NCBI RefSeq assembly: GCF_052116585.1
Contig: NZ_JBQKKT010000001.1
Location: forward strand, 62,001 to 126,000
Direction of reading: 5' to 3'
DNA length: 64,000 nucleotides
Source of the DNA: Luteococcus sp052116585
GTDB lineage: Bacteria; Actinomycetota; Actinomycetes; Propionibacteriales; Propionibacteriaceae
Part shown: positions 26,569 to 35,265 of the stretch, in pieces
How the letters are laid out: the number at the start of each line of letters is the position of its first letter
Position numbering within the stretch: position 1 is the first letter of the stretch
Translations under genes and position numbers: made by a program
Notes under the pieces: generated by a model
Database searches by the model: none
The model's input: only the letters and a program-made list of their open reading frames with translations
What the model was told of the DNA's origin: nothing

Positions 26569-26601
26569 GGTGGATTCCTTTCGTCCGAGGGGCAATTCTA
26601 C

Positions 26602-27738
26602 TCACCGCTCGACGGTGCCTGACCGTTCGCCAGCTGTTGCGGCCGCGGCACGCCGGGGCGCCGGTCCCGTCCCGGTGGCAGCGCGGGGGTCAGCAGCTTC
26701 CCAGCGCTGGAGTGAGGCATTCCATCCGGCCGGGAGCCCGAACAGGGCTTCGACTGGGCCGCGCCGCACAAGACGTTCCAGCAGCAGGGCCGTCGCGGAG
26801 ATCACGGCGACCCCCAGTGCCGGATACAGGACGGCCAACGGCCCGAGCAGCGTGGCCAGGCGCTGGGGGAATCCGGTCTGCGCGTCGAGCCACATCCACA
26901 GGGCCAGCAGGGGAGGGTGCATCACGTAGATGGCCAGGGTGTGACGACCAACCCAGGCGAGCCAGTGCATGGGACGCAGCAGAACGCACCACAGCACCAC
27001 GGCGCCCATCATGAACAGGCCCTTGCCGAGGTTGCCGAACAGCCAGGTGAGCTGGATCCCGGCGGTCGGGAGGTTTGGGACCAGACCGATCACCTTCGGC
27101 ACCGCCAGCAGTGCGATGCCGGCCACCAGGAGGGCCCAGGGCTTCTCAGCTGCCACGCGCTTGAGCAAGGGGGCGGCGTAGACACCCACGGCGAAGTAGA
27201 TCGCCAGATAGGGCACCTTGAGCGCAATGTTCTCGCCTGGGACGATGAACAGGGTCAGGGCGGTCAGCAGAGCCAGCACGATGGCGGGGTGCACGCCCCG
27301 CAGCAGGTGCAGGACCACCATGTAGGTTGCCAGGGCAAAGACGTACCACAACGGTGTCTGGGGGGCGACGAGCTGCTGCAGCCAGTCCAGCCCCGGACGG
27401 ACCTGGCCGGCCTCGGCGACGCCCAGGATCGGCATGACAAGGGCATAGACCGTGAGCCACACCACATACAGCCAGTAATTCGCCGCAGCACCCCTCAGTG
27501 CGGCGCGGCCGCGAGTGAGTTTCCCGGAAGCCAGCATGCCGGAGAGCATCAGCAGCAGGGGCATCCGGATGCCACCGACGACGTCATTCAGACGCGTCCA
27601 CAGGTCGGCCTTCATCGTCGGGGATTCCAGGTGGGGCAGGTGCCACAGGACCACGTGGTAGAGGACGACCAAGAGGACGCAGGCGCCACGGGTCATGTCG
27701 ATCCACGGCTGTCGCGCGGGCTTCTGGGGGTGGGTCAT
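26602..27738 (-). CDS. Acyltransferase-3 family membrane protein
   Basis: A 378-residue multi-spanning membrane protein of the acyltransferase-3 family, which acylates cell-surface sugars or similar molecules. It begins with the conserved QPWIDMTRGACVLLVVLYHVVLW, with the likely catalytic His of helix 1, and continues with RMPLLLMLSGMLASG and about ten membrane segments. The C-terminal 35 residues are Ala/Arg/Thr-rich. ATG 27738 has GGAAAGG 6-7 nt upstream. The target is unknown. Confidence 0.8.
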   Translation of the reverse strand: MTHPQKPARQPWIDMTRGACVLLVVLYHVVLWHLPHLESPTMKADLWTRLNDVVGGIRMPLLLMLSGMLASGKLTRGRAALRGAAANYWLYVVWLTVYALVMPILGVAEAGQVRPGLDWLQQLVAPQTPLWYVFALATYMVVLHLLRGVHPAIVLALLTALTLFIVPGENIALKVPYLAIYFAVGVYAAPLLKRVAAEKPWALLVAGIALLAVPKVIGLVPNLPTAGIQLTWLFGNLGKGLFMMGAVVLWCVLLRPMHWLAWVGRHTLAIYVMHPPLLALWMWLDAQTGFPQRLATLLGPLAVLYPALGVAVISATALLLERLVRRGPVEALFGLPAGWNASLQRWEAADPRAATGTGPAPRRAAAATAGERSGTVER

Positions 27739-27897
27739 CGCATGCCTTTCCGCAGCTGTCGAATTCAACATCTCAACCAGCCCGCAGCTATGGCAGCGGT
27801 CATATTCTTGGTGCCTTCTCAGCTGGGCAAGGGAATCCTTTGCGCCTCGAAACCGGAATGGGGGCGTCGGGGAGCGGGGGCGGTAGACTCCGTTGAC

Positions 27898-29010
27898 GTG
27901 GCTCTTGCAGATCTTCCCGACGTACTGAACTCACTCGAGGCTTCACTGAAGCAGATCGAGGCCGTCCTCGACCCTGAATCCAAGAAGGTCGAGATTGCCG
28001 AACTCGAGCAGCAGGTCTCTGCGCCAGACCTGTGGGATGACCAGGCGAACGCGCAGCGAGTCACCTCCCGCCTGTCCGCGCTGCAGTCCGACGTCGAGCG
28101 TCTGGACGAGCTTCACACGCGGCTCGAGGAGGCCGCACTGATGGTGGAGATGGCGCAGGAGGAGAGTGACGCCGACGCGGCGGCCGATGTCCAGAAGGAG
28201 ATCGACAAGCTGACGCAGGACATCCAGGCGTTGGAGATTCGCACCTTGCTCTCCGGCGAGTACGACGAGCGCGATGCCGTGGTGACCATTCGCGCTGGCG
28301 CTGGCGGCGTCGATGCCGCAGATTTCGCGGAGATGCTCCTGCGCATGTACACCCGATGGGCCGAGCGCAATGGCTTTGGCGTCAAGGTGATGGACACCTC
28401 GTATGCGGAGGAGGCAGGACTGAAGTCGGTGACCTTCGAGATCAGTGGTCCGTTCGCCTACGGCACCCTGTCGGTCGAAGGTGGCACCCACCGCCTGGTG
28501 CGCATCAGCCCCTTCGACAATCAGGGGCGTCGTCAGACCTCCTTCGCGGCCGTGGAGGTCATCCCCCTCATTGAGGACACGGACCATATCGAGGTCCCGG
28601 AGTCCGAGATTCGCGTCGATGTCTTCCGTTCCTCGGGCCCTGGAGGTCAGTCGGTGAACACCACTGACTCCGCGGTCCGCATCACCCACCTGCCAACGGG
28701 CCTGGTGGTCTCCATGCAGGACGAGAAGAGCCAGATCCAGAACCGTGCCGCGGCCATGCGAGTGCTGCAGTCGCGCCTTCTCCTGCTGAAGAAGCAGGAG
28801 GAGGACGCCAAGAAGAAGGAGCTGGCGGGCGACGTCAAGGCGAGCTGGGGTGACCAGATGCGTTCGTACGTCCTCAACCCCTACCAGATGGTCAAGGACC
28901 TGCGCACCAACTACGAGGTGGGCAATCCGGAGTCGGTCTTCGACGGTGAGATCGATGGCTTCATCGACGCCGGGATCCGCTGGCGCATGAAGGGCGAGGA
29001 CGACTCCTGA
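27898..29010 (+). CDS. prfB: Peptide chain release factor 2
   Basis: RF2 recognises UAA and UGA stop codons and triggers peptide release. The peptide anticodon SPF (residues 204-206) lies in VRISPFDNQG. The catalytic GGQ (249-251) lies in SSGPGGQSVN. The protein is 370 residues. There is no in-frame UGA or +1 programmed frameshift near the N-terminus, unlike the E. coli gene. The start GTG 27898 has TAGACT 8 nt upstream (leaderless pattern). The open frame continues for nearly 1 kb upstream but is antisense to the acyltransferase gene. Confidence 0.95.
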   Translation: MALADLPDVLNSLEASLKQIEAVLDPESKKVEIAELEQQVSAPDLWDDQANAQRVTSRLSALQSDVERLDELHTRLEEAALMVEMAQEESDADAAADVQKEIDKLTQDIQALEIRTLLSGEYDERDAVVTIRAGAGGVDAADFAEMLLRMYTRWAERNGFGVKVMDTSYAEEAGLKSVTFEISGPFAYGTLSVEGGTHRLVRISPFDNQGRRQTSFAAVEVIPLIEDTDHIEVPESEIRVDVFRSSGPGGQSVNTTDSAVRITHLPTGLVVSMQDEKSQIQNRAAAMRVLQSRLLLLKKQEEDAKKKELAGDVKASWGDQMRSYVLNPYQMVKDLRTNYEVGNPESVFDGEIDGFIDAGIRWRMKGEDDS

Positions 29011-29030
29011 GGTCTGGACTCGTAGGACAA

Positions 29031-29083
29031 GCAGTGACACACGTCGGGCAGCTGAACTTCGGCTGCCCGACGTGTGTCACTGC
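29031..29083 (+). terminator. Long perfect hairpin after prfB
   Basis: A 22-bp perfect inverted repeat (arms 29031-29052 and 29062-29083) around a 9-nt loop, just after the prfB stop and before the ftsE operon. There is no U-tract. The stem is long enough to end transcription on its own and could act in both directions. Confidence 0.75.
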
Positions 29084-29171
29084 CAGCCCACGCACCAGCG
29101 CGCCCTAGACTCGTCGGCGGCCGTCCTGAGCACTGGCTCAGACCTTCCCCAAGACGCGGCCGAGGACAATC

Positions 29172-29858
29172 GTGATCACCTTCGACGACGTCACCAAGAT
29201 CTACGACGGGCAGAGCAGGCCAGCCCTCAAGAACGTCAACGTGCAGATCGACAAGGGCGAATTCGTCTTCCTGGTGGGCCAGTCGGGCTCCGGGAAGTCC
29301 ACCTTCGCGCGCCTTGTGCTGCGCGAGTTCCGGCCGACGATGGGCAGTGTGCACGTCGCGGGCAAGGATCTGGGACGCTTGCGGAGCTGGAAGGTGCCAG
29401 CCCTGCGCCGGCAGATCGGCACCGTCTTCCAGGACTTCCGGCTGCTGCCCGGCAAGTCCGTGCACGAAAATGTCGCTTTCGCCCTCCAGGTGATCGGGCG
29501 CCCCAACAGCGAGATCAAGCAGGTGGTCCCCGAGACGCTGGAGATGGTCGGGCTTTCCGGCAAGGGACACCGGCTTCCGGAGGAGCTGTCCGGCGGTGAG
29601 CAGCAGCGCGTCGCGATTGCCCGCGCATTCGTGAACCGCCCGCAGATCCTGCTGGCCGACGAGCCCACCGGCAACCTCGATCCCGCCACCAGCGTCGGCA
29701 TCATGAAATTGCTCGATCGGATCAACAAGACCGGGACCACCGTGGTGATGGCCACCCATGACTCCACCATCGTCGACCAGATGCGCCGCCGAGTGATCGA
29801 GCTCGATGCCGGCACCGTGGTCCGCGACCAGACCAAGGGCGTCTACGGAAGCGCCTGA
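29172..29858 (+). CDS. ftsE: Cell division ATP-binding protein FtsE
   Basis: ATPase of the FtsEX complex, which couples the division ring to peptidoglycan hydrolases at the membrane. The 228-residue protein has Walker A GQSGSGKST (36-44), Q-loop VFQDFRLLPGK, signature LSGGE (139-143), Walker B ILLADEPTGNLD (Asp163-Glu164) and H-loop MATHD. GTG 29172 is preceded by GAGGA with 6 nt spacing. It is the first gene of the ftsE-ftsX-M23 peptidase block, followed by smpB. Confidence 0.93.
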   Translation: MITFDDVTKIYDGQSRPALKNVNVQIDKGEFVFLVGQSGSGKSTFARLVLREFRPTMGSVHVAGKDLGRLRSWKVPALRRQIGTVFQDFRLLPGKSVHENVAFALQVIGRPNSEIKQVVPETLEMVGLSGKGHRLPEELSGGEQQRVAIARAFVNRPQILLADEPTGNLDPATSVGIMKLLDRINKTGTTVVMATHDSTIVDQMRRRVIELDAGTVVRDQTKGVYGSA

Positions 29859-29886
29859 GCGCGCCCGAGCCCGGAAGGAACCAACG

Positions 29887-30789
29887 ATGCGTCACACACT
29901 CCGCGAGACCTGGTCTGGTCTTCGCCGCAATGCCTCCATGACACTGGCGGTCATCGTCACGATGTGGGTCAGCCTGAGCCTGTTCGGGGCCGGCCTGATG
30001 ACCATGCAGCAGGTCGATCTGATCAAGGGCAAGTGGTACGACAAGATCGAGATCAGCGTCTTCATGTGCGTCAAGGACTCCCAGGGAGGCATGTGCGAAT
30101 CCGGCAAGGATGTCACCGACGCCCAGCGCGCCGAGATCAAGAAGCGGCTGGAGGCCAATCCGGAGGTCCAGCAGGTCTTCTACGAGAGCAAGGAGGAGGC
30201 CTACGAGGAGTTCAAGAAGACCTTCTCCGATTCGCCGATCCTCGAGACGCTCACGGTTGACCAGATGCAGGATTCCTACCGGGTGAAGCTCAAGGACGCG
30301 GCCCAGTACGCAGGCGTCGTCGACGAGGCCCGCGTGCTGCCGGGCGTGCAGAATGTCCAGGACCTGCACACGGTGCTTGACCCCCTATTCAACTGGTTGA
30401 ACGCCCTCAAGTGGGGGACCATCGGCATGAGTGCACTGCTGCTGTTGGCGGCGGCCCTGCAGATCGGCAACACGATCCGGATGGCCGCCTTCAGCCGTCG
30501 GCGGGAGCTGGGGATCATGCGTCTGGTGGGTGCGTCCAACACTTACATCATGCTGCCCTTCCTCCTGGAGAGCCTCGTGGCAGGCGTCATTGGAGCTGCG
30601 CTGGCGTGTGCGACGCTGGCCTTCGGCTACTGGTCCGTCATCGTCAAGAACGCTGAAGTCTCGATCAAGGCTTTACGGTGGATCACGTGGCAACACGCGG
30701 GGATGGCCATGGTCGGGGTTGCATTGGTGGGAATCCTGCTGTCTATCATTCCCACGCTGTTCGCAACTAGGAAGTACCTGAGAACCTGA
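29887..30789 (+). CDS. ftsX: Cell division protein FtsX
   Basis: The 300-residue membrane partner of FtsE. Helix 1 (MTLAVIVTMWVSLSLFGAGLM) is followed by a large extracellular loop (about residues 45-175) that in this family contacts a peptidoglycan hydrolase. Three helices complete the permease-like fold (WGTIGMSALLLLAAALQIG, LLESLVAGVIGAALACATLAFG, GMAMVGVALVGILLSIIP). Two cysteines lie at the start of the loop (FMCVKDSQGGMCES) and may form a disulfide. ATG 29887 has GGAAGGA upstream. It lies 28 nt after ftsE. Confidence 0.93.
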   Translation: MRHTLRETWSGLRRNASMTLAVIVTMWVSLSLFGAGLMTMQQVDLIKGKWYDKIEISVFMCVKDSQGGMCESGKDVTDAQRAEIKKRLEANPEVQQVFYESKEEAYEEFKKTFSDSPILETLTVDQMQDSYRVKLKDAAQYAGVVDEARVLPGVQNVQDLHTVLDPLFNWLNALKWGTIGMSALLLLAAALQIGNTIRMAAFSRRRELGIMRLVGASNTYIMLPFLLESLVAGVIGAALACATLAFGYWSVIVKNAEVSIKALRWITWQHAGMAMVGVALVGILLSIIPTLFATRKYLRT

Positions 30790-30829
30790 GGCCCCCGAAT
30801 TCAGGTCCAGGGCTGGAACGAGGTAGAGC

Positions 30830-32320
30830 GTGACGAGGCTGACCCCCGAGTGCCGTAGTTCGGCTGTCTTTCGTGGACCCCGACGGGCGGTGGGAGCTGC
30901 ACGCATCACGGTGGCGGCCCTCGCGGCCCTCACGCTGGGGCTGGGGCAGGTTCCGACGGCGGCAGCCGACGACCTGACCGATGAGCGCGACCGGCTCAAG
31001 GGCCAGATCGCCGCCTCCCAGGAAAACCTGCAGGACTTCTCCGCCGAGCTGAACCAGGCCGCCGAGACATTGGCCAGTTCCCAGGCGGAGCTTGGCGCGG
31101 CCCAGGCCGCCCTGACCCAGGCGCAGAGCCAGCGAGCCGCCGCCCAGGCCGAGGATGCTCGCCTTGCCGCGGCACTCGAGACTGCTCGTGCGGATCTGGC
31201 CGAGGCGAAGCGTGAGGTCGCCGCGAACCAGAAGAAGGTCGACGAAGAGGCCCGCCTGATCGGGGCCAGCGTCCGCGAGACGCACCAGCAGAACACCGAA
31301 CTGGTGGGCATCGCGGCCTTCGTGACCGACATCAACACCAGTGACGTCCACCAGACCATGCAGTGGTCGATGACGATCTTCAACGCCACCCAGGCCCAGA
31401 TGGACCGCCTGCAGACACTCCAGATGAAGTTGGAGGCTGCGCGTGAGGCGATGGCAGAGGCCGAGGCCCGCGTTGCAGCCGAGCGCTCGGCCGCTGCGGA
31501 CCAGTTGGCAGCCACTCGCTCCGCCGAGGCCGCCGCCGACGACGCGGCTGCTGCCGTGGCCACCCTGGTGAAGAGTCATGCCGCCGCAGAGGCGGCGGCC
31601 GCCGAGAAGGTGGCGGCCGAACAGAAGCACCAGGCAGCCCTGGCGGCTGAGACCCGCAATGTGGAGACTCGCATCGCCGAGCGGATCGCGGCGCAGCGCG
31701 CTGCCGAGGCGCGGGCTGCCGCAGAGGCGAGGGCGCGCGAACAGGCTGCCGCCAAGGCTCGCCAGGAGGCGGCAGCAGCTGCCCGCGCCGCGCAGGAGGC
31801 GGCTCGCCGCAAGGCCAGCGATGCGAGCCAGAAGGCCGCTGAGGCGCGCAAGAAGGCCGCAGTTGCCGAACGTGCGAGCAGCACCGCTCGCACGTCGACG
31901 CCGAAGACCGCCGTCGATTCCGGCAGGGGTCGCTGGGCAGCCCCGGTGAGCGGGCCGGTCACCTCGCGGTTCGGACAGCGTCTGCACCCGGTGCTGAAGA
32001 TCTGGAAGCTGCACGACGGCATGGACTATGGCGCGGCCTGCGGTGCCCCGATGGTCGCTCCGAAGTCGGGTGTGGTGACGGAGCGCTACTACAACGCCGG
32101 CTACGGCAATCGCCTGATCATCGATCACGGCCTGGTCAATGGCAAGTACATGACCACCAGCTACAACCACGCCACCCACTACGTGGTCTCCCCGGGGCAG
32201 CGGGTCAGCGCCGGCCAGGTGATTGGTTACGTCGGCACCACCGGTTACTCCACCGGCTGCCACCTGCACCTGATGGTCTGGGCGAACGGCAATCTGGTGA
32301 ATCCCGCCAACTACTTCTGA
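30830..32320 (+). CDS. Secreted coiled-coil M23-family peptidoglycan hydrolase (EnvC/RipC-like partner of FtsEX)
   Basis: A 496-residue secreted protein. The signal peptide (residues 1-46, hydrophobic core ITVAALAALTLGLG, likely cut after TAAA) is followed by a long Ala/Glu/Arg-rich coiled coil (about 47-340). The C-terminal M23 domain has zinc/catalytic residues His395 and Asp399 (KLHDGMDYGA) and His478/His480 (CHLHLMVW), all present, so an active endopeptidase is likely. The layout matches EnvC-type hydrolases activated by FtsEX, and its position 40 nt after ftsX supports that role. GTG 30830 is the start. Confidence 0.87.
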   Translation: MTRLTPECRSSAVFRGPRRAVGAARITVAALAALTLGLGQVPTAAADDLTDERDRLKGQIAASQENLQDFSAELNQAAETLASSQAELGAAQAALTQAQSQRAAAQAEDARLAAALETARADLAEAKREVAANQKKVDEEARLIGASVRETHQQNTELVGIAAFVTDINTSDVHQTMQWSMTIFNATQAQMDRLQTLQMKLEAAREAMAEAEARVAAERSAAADQLAATRSAEAAADDAAAAVATLVKSHAAAEAAAAEKVAAEQKHQAALAAETRNVETRIAERIAAQRAAEARAAAEARAREQAAAKARQEAAAAARAAQEAARRKASDASQKAAEARKKAAVAERASSTARTSTPKTAVDSGRGRWAAPVSGPVTSRFGQRLHPVLKIWKLHDGMDYGAACGAPMVAPKSGVVTERYYNAGYGNRLIIDHGLVNGKYMTTSYNHATHYVVSPGQRVSAGQVIGYVGTTGYSTGCHLHLMVWANGNLVNPANYF

Positions 32321-32364
32321 TCGAAGACCGTGCGGGGCGCTGTGCCCACGGAGGAAATGACTGG

Positions 32365-32402
32365 GATCCCGCCTCACCCGCGAGCTAGGGTGTGGCGGGA
32401 TC
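32365..32402 (+). terminator. Hairpin between the M23 hydrolase gene and smpB
   Basis: GATCCCGCC-T-CACCC (32365-32379) pairs with GGGTG-T-GGCGGGATC (32388-32402), leaving one T-T mismatch. A TATCCT box shortly afterwards could give smpB its own promoter. Confidence 0.55.
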
Positions 32403-32460
32403 GCCGTATCCTTGGCACGATCCAGCACGACCGTCCGGACAACAGCAGCAGGGGAGCAAG

Positions 32461-32940
32461 GTGCCACGCGAAAAGGGCCGCAAACTCATCGCCCAGAACA
32501 AGAAGGCCACGCATGACTACCACATTGGCCAGAAGTTCGAGGCGGGCATGGTGCTGACCGGCACCGAGGTGAAGAGCCTGCGCAATGGCCGCGCCTCCTT
32601 GGTGGACGCCTTCGCCACGATCGACGACGGTGAGGTCTGGCTGCGCAATGCTCACATCCCCGAGTACGCCTTTGGCACCTGGAAGAACCATGCGACCCGT
32701 CGCAACCGCAAGCTCCTGCTCAACCGACGTGAGATCGACAAGCTGGAACGTGAGATCGGCAATTCGGGACGCACCATCGTGCCGCTGAGCATCTACTTCA
32801 GCGACGGCTACGCCAAGGTGGAGATCGCTGTCGGCACGGGCAAGAAGGACTGGGACAAGCGCCAGACCATCGCCGAGCGCGACATGCGTCGGGACATGGA
32901 ACGAGACCTGGCCGAGCGGAACCGGAAGCAGCGACGATGA
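32461..32940 (+). CDS. smpB: SsrA-binding protein SmpB
   Basis: SmpB binds tmRNA and brings it to stalled ribosomes for trans-translation. The 159-residue protein shows the OB-fold core (LIAQNKKATHDYHIGQKFEAGMVLTGTEVKSLRNGRASL), the RNRKLLLNRREIDKL segment and the basic C-terminal tail GKKDWDKRQTIAERDMRRDMERDL that enters the decoding centre. GTG 32461 has GGGGAGCAAG just upstream. Its partner ssrA lies 3.1 kb downstream. The last bases overlap the next gene (ATGA). Confidence 0.95.
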   Translation: MPREKGRKLIAQNKKATHDYHIGQKFEAGMVLTGTEVKSLRNGRASLVDAFATIDDGEVWLRNAHIPEYAFGTWKNHATRRNRKLLLNRREIDKLEREIGNSGRTIVPLSIYFSDGYAKVEIAVGTGKKDWDKRQTIAERDMRRDMERDLAERNRKQRR

Positions 32941-34763
32941 CCCGTCGGCCCCCACGTCTGCTGCTCGGCACCATTGCGCTGGTCCTGTGGCTGTTGTCAG
33001 TGGCCGGGGCAGTGCCTGCTCACGCCCTGTCGGACCAGATCGACTCTTGGAAGATCGACTACAGCGTGGGGCGTGACGGGCGGGTGAAGGCCACCGAGAC
33101 GCTGGTCTACCGCTTCGGCAATGTTGGCCGGCAGCAGGGCATTACGCGCAGTTTCGTGGTGCGCGAGGACCACGACGACGAGCACGATGCCGTCTACGAC
33201 ATCGAGAACATCCAGGTCAGCAGTCCCGACGCGTCGGCCGAGTTCACCCGCCAGTTGGAGGAGCAGGGCCGGGTGGAATTCCTGACCCTGCGGATCGGGA
33301 CCCCGGGCCGGTACATCCAGACCAGCACGGCCACCTACACGATCAGCTACGAGGTGACTGGGGCGATTCGCAGCTCGTCGGGCTACGACGAATTCTACTG
33401 GGATGCCATCAGCGGCGAGACACCACCGGTGCGCGACATCACGGTGACCGCGCAGGTGCCCGGCGGTGTGCAGGACGTGTCCTGTTCCAGCACCGCACCG
33501 GGTCAGCGGAGCGAGTGCTCCTCCTCGCAGCTGGCCGATGGTCGGGCCACCTGGACTCAGGACTTCAAGCAGCCCGGCGAGGTCCTGACCATCGCTGCCA
33601 AGATCAAGCCGGGGTTGGTGGCCGACAACACGCCACACCTGGTGACCCGCGGTGATGCGGCAGAACGGCTTGCCCAGCAGGCGGGCATGGGGCTGACGGG
33701 TCTCAGCGCGCTGCTCTCCCCGCTGTTCGGCTGGCTGTGGTGGCGCCGTCGGGGTCGCGACCTGCGCTATGAGGGACTGCCGCCGGGCGTGATCCCCGGA
33801 CCGGGGGAACGAGTCCGGCAGAAGCCGTCGGGGCCCATCGAGATCCCCGTGGCCTTCTCCCCGCCGAAGATCAGTGTGGCCGAGGCCGGATTCCTGGCCG
33901 ACGGCCAGATCGACACCAAGGAGACCACCGCCACCCTGGTGGACCTTGCGGTCAGGGGCGCCGTCTGGCTCTCGAATGATTCGGGCTCGACGCGCGTCGG
34001 ACTGGTGGACTACTCCAAGGCATCGGAGCCGCATGAGCAGGTACTGCTGCAACGGCTCTTTGGTCGCCGGGGTGTCGACGAGGTGGACCTCTCCCGCCAG
34101 GGAAGCCTCTACCGGGCCCACACCGCGATGGTGTTGAGCGTGCGCAACCAGGTGGCTGGCCGCCGCTGGTTCACGTCACATCCGTCGCCGGCCGGTGCCG
34201 GACTGGGGTGCTCCGGCTTCCTGGTACTGGCCTTCGGCTGGTTCTTCCTGGGGGGTTCCCTGGGCGGTCTGTGGCTGCTGGCGCCCCTGGTGCCGATCGC
34301 CCTGACCTCCATGGTGGTGCGCTCCCGGATGCGACGGGGACAGCGCACCGGCGAGGGGCGCGCCTGGACCGACCAGATCGAGGGCTTCCGCACCTACCTG
34401 GCCACGGCCGAGGCAGACCAGCTGCGGTTCGAGGAGGGCGAGGACATCTTCTCCCGCTACCTGCCCTGGGCCATCCTGTTCGGGCTCGCTGAGCGATGGG
34501 CGGACCTGTGCGCCGAACTGGTGCGGATGGGTCGGCTGAGTGCCGAGCCCCCGGTCTGGTACTACGGCCCCTATGACCAGTGGAACTTCTACGTGCTGAC
34601 GAATTCCCTGAGCACCATCGACCACTCGGCAGCACCGCCGATGTCGATGTCCCCGTCGATCGGCACCTCCGGAACCGGTTTCGGCGGGGGTTCCGCCTTC
34701 GGCGGTGGTGGCGGCGGCTTCTCCGGCGGTGGCGGCGGTGGAGGCGGCGTCGGCAGCTGGTGA
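32937..34763 (+). CDS. DUF2207 domain membrane protein with Gly-rich C-terminus
   Basis: A 608-residue protein of the DUF2207 family, function unknown. A signal peptide or anchor (LLLGTIALVLWLLSVAGAVPAHA) precedes an extracellular beta-rich domain (residues 32-240). A membrane segment (GLTGLSALLSPLFGWLWW) leads to a cytoplasmic part, two further helices around residues 420-460, and a soluble domain with FSRYLPWAILFGLAERWADL. It ends in a striking Gly/Ser-rich tail that is nearly all glycine. ATG 32937 overlaps the smpB stop by four bases. Confidence 0.8.
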   Translation: MTRRPPRLLLGTIALVLWLLSVAGAVPAHALSDQIDSWKIDYSVGRDGRVKATETLVYRFGNVGRQQGITRSFVVREDHDDEHDAVYDIENIQVSSPDASAEFTRQLEEQGRVEFLTLRIGTPGRYIQTSTATYTISYEVTGAIRSSSGYDEFYWDAISGETPPVRDITVTAQVPGGVQDVSCSSTAPGQRSECSSSQLADGRATWTQDFKQPGEVLTIAAKIKPGLVADNTPHLVTRGDAAERLAQQAGMGLTGLSALLSPLFGWLWWRRRGRDLRYEGLPPGVIPGPGERVRQKPSGPIEIPVAFSPPKISVAEAGFLADGQIDTKETTATLVDLAVRGAVWLSNDSGSTRVGLVDYSKASEPHEQVLLQRLFGRRGVDEVDLSRQGSLYRAHTAMVLSVRNQVAGRRWFTSHPSPAGAGLGCSGFLVLAFGWFFLGGSLGGLWLLAPLVPIALTSMVVRSRMRRGQRTGEGRAWTDQIEGFRTYLATAEADQLRFEEGEDIFSRYLPWAILFGLAERWADLCAELVRMGRLSAEPPVWYYGPYDQWNFYVLTNSLSTIDHSAAPPMSMSPSIGTSGTGFGGGSAFGGGGGGFSGGGGGGGGVGSW

Positions 34764-34811
34764 CGTGGGCGCAGGAGGCTGACGCGGCCGCACCTGTGGC
34801 AGGCTTGCACC

Positions 34812-35180
34812 ATGACTGAAAAGCCTGAAATCGACTTCCCCGAGGGTCCGGCCCCCACCGACCTCGAAATCACCGACCTCGTCGTGGGCGACGGCCCCGA
34901 GGCCAAGGCCGGCATGGCCGTGGCCGTGCACTATGTGGGCGTCGCCTACTCCACCGGCGAGGAGTTCGACTCCAGCTACGGCCGTGGCCCGCTCCAGTTC
35001 CACCTGGGTGCAGGCCAGGTCATCTCCGGCTGGGACACCGGCATCCAGGGCATGAAGGTTGGTGGCCGACGCAAGCTCGTCATTCCCGCCCATCTGGCCT
35101 ACGGCGATCGTGGAGCTGGCGGCGTGATTGCCCCGGGCGAGACCCTCATCTTCGTGTGCGACCTGCTCGGCGTGCGCTGA
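34812..35180 (+). CDS. FKBP-type peptidyl-prolyl cis-trans isomerase
   Basis: A 122-residue single-domain FKBP fold isomerase. Conserved family segments are visible: VHYVGVAYSTGEEFDSSYGRGPLQFHLGAGQVISGWDTGIQGMKVGGRRKLVIPAHLAYGDRGAG and the last strand LIFVCDLLGVR. No signal peptide is present, so it acts in the cytoplasm. CAGGCT lies 6 nt before ATG 34812, so the message may be leaderless. A hairpin terminator follows. Confidence 0.92.
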   Translation: MTEKPEIDFPEGPAPTDLEITDLVVGDGPEAKAGMAVAVHYVGVAYSTGEEFDSSYGRGPLQFHLGAGQVISGWDTGIQGMKVGGRRKLVIPAHLAYGDRGAGGVIAPGETLIFVCDLLGVR

Positions 35181-35202
35181 TCCAGCCCTCCTTGAGCAGA
35201 AG

Positions 35203-35231
35203 ATCGGGGCCGGTTCAGGGCCGGCCCCGAT
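35203..35231 (+). terminator. Hairpin terminator of the FKBP gene
   Basis: ATCGGGGCCGG (35203-35213) and CCGGCCCCGAT (35221-35231) form a perfect 11-bp stem 22 nt past the stop codon. Confidence 0.75.
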
Positions 35232-35265
35232 GTGCTCGGCGGCTCTCGCGCGTCAGACTGGGGCC

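Noticed and set aside
26917..27897. Long upstream extension of the prfB frame
   Set aside because: It is antisense to the acyltransferase gene. RF2 length and the -10-like box support GTG 27898.
27898..27990. Programmed +1 frameshift in prfB
   Set aside because: There is no in-frame UGA and no CTT-TGA-type slippery site. The frame is continuous from GTG 27898.
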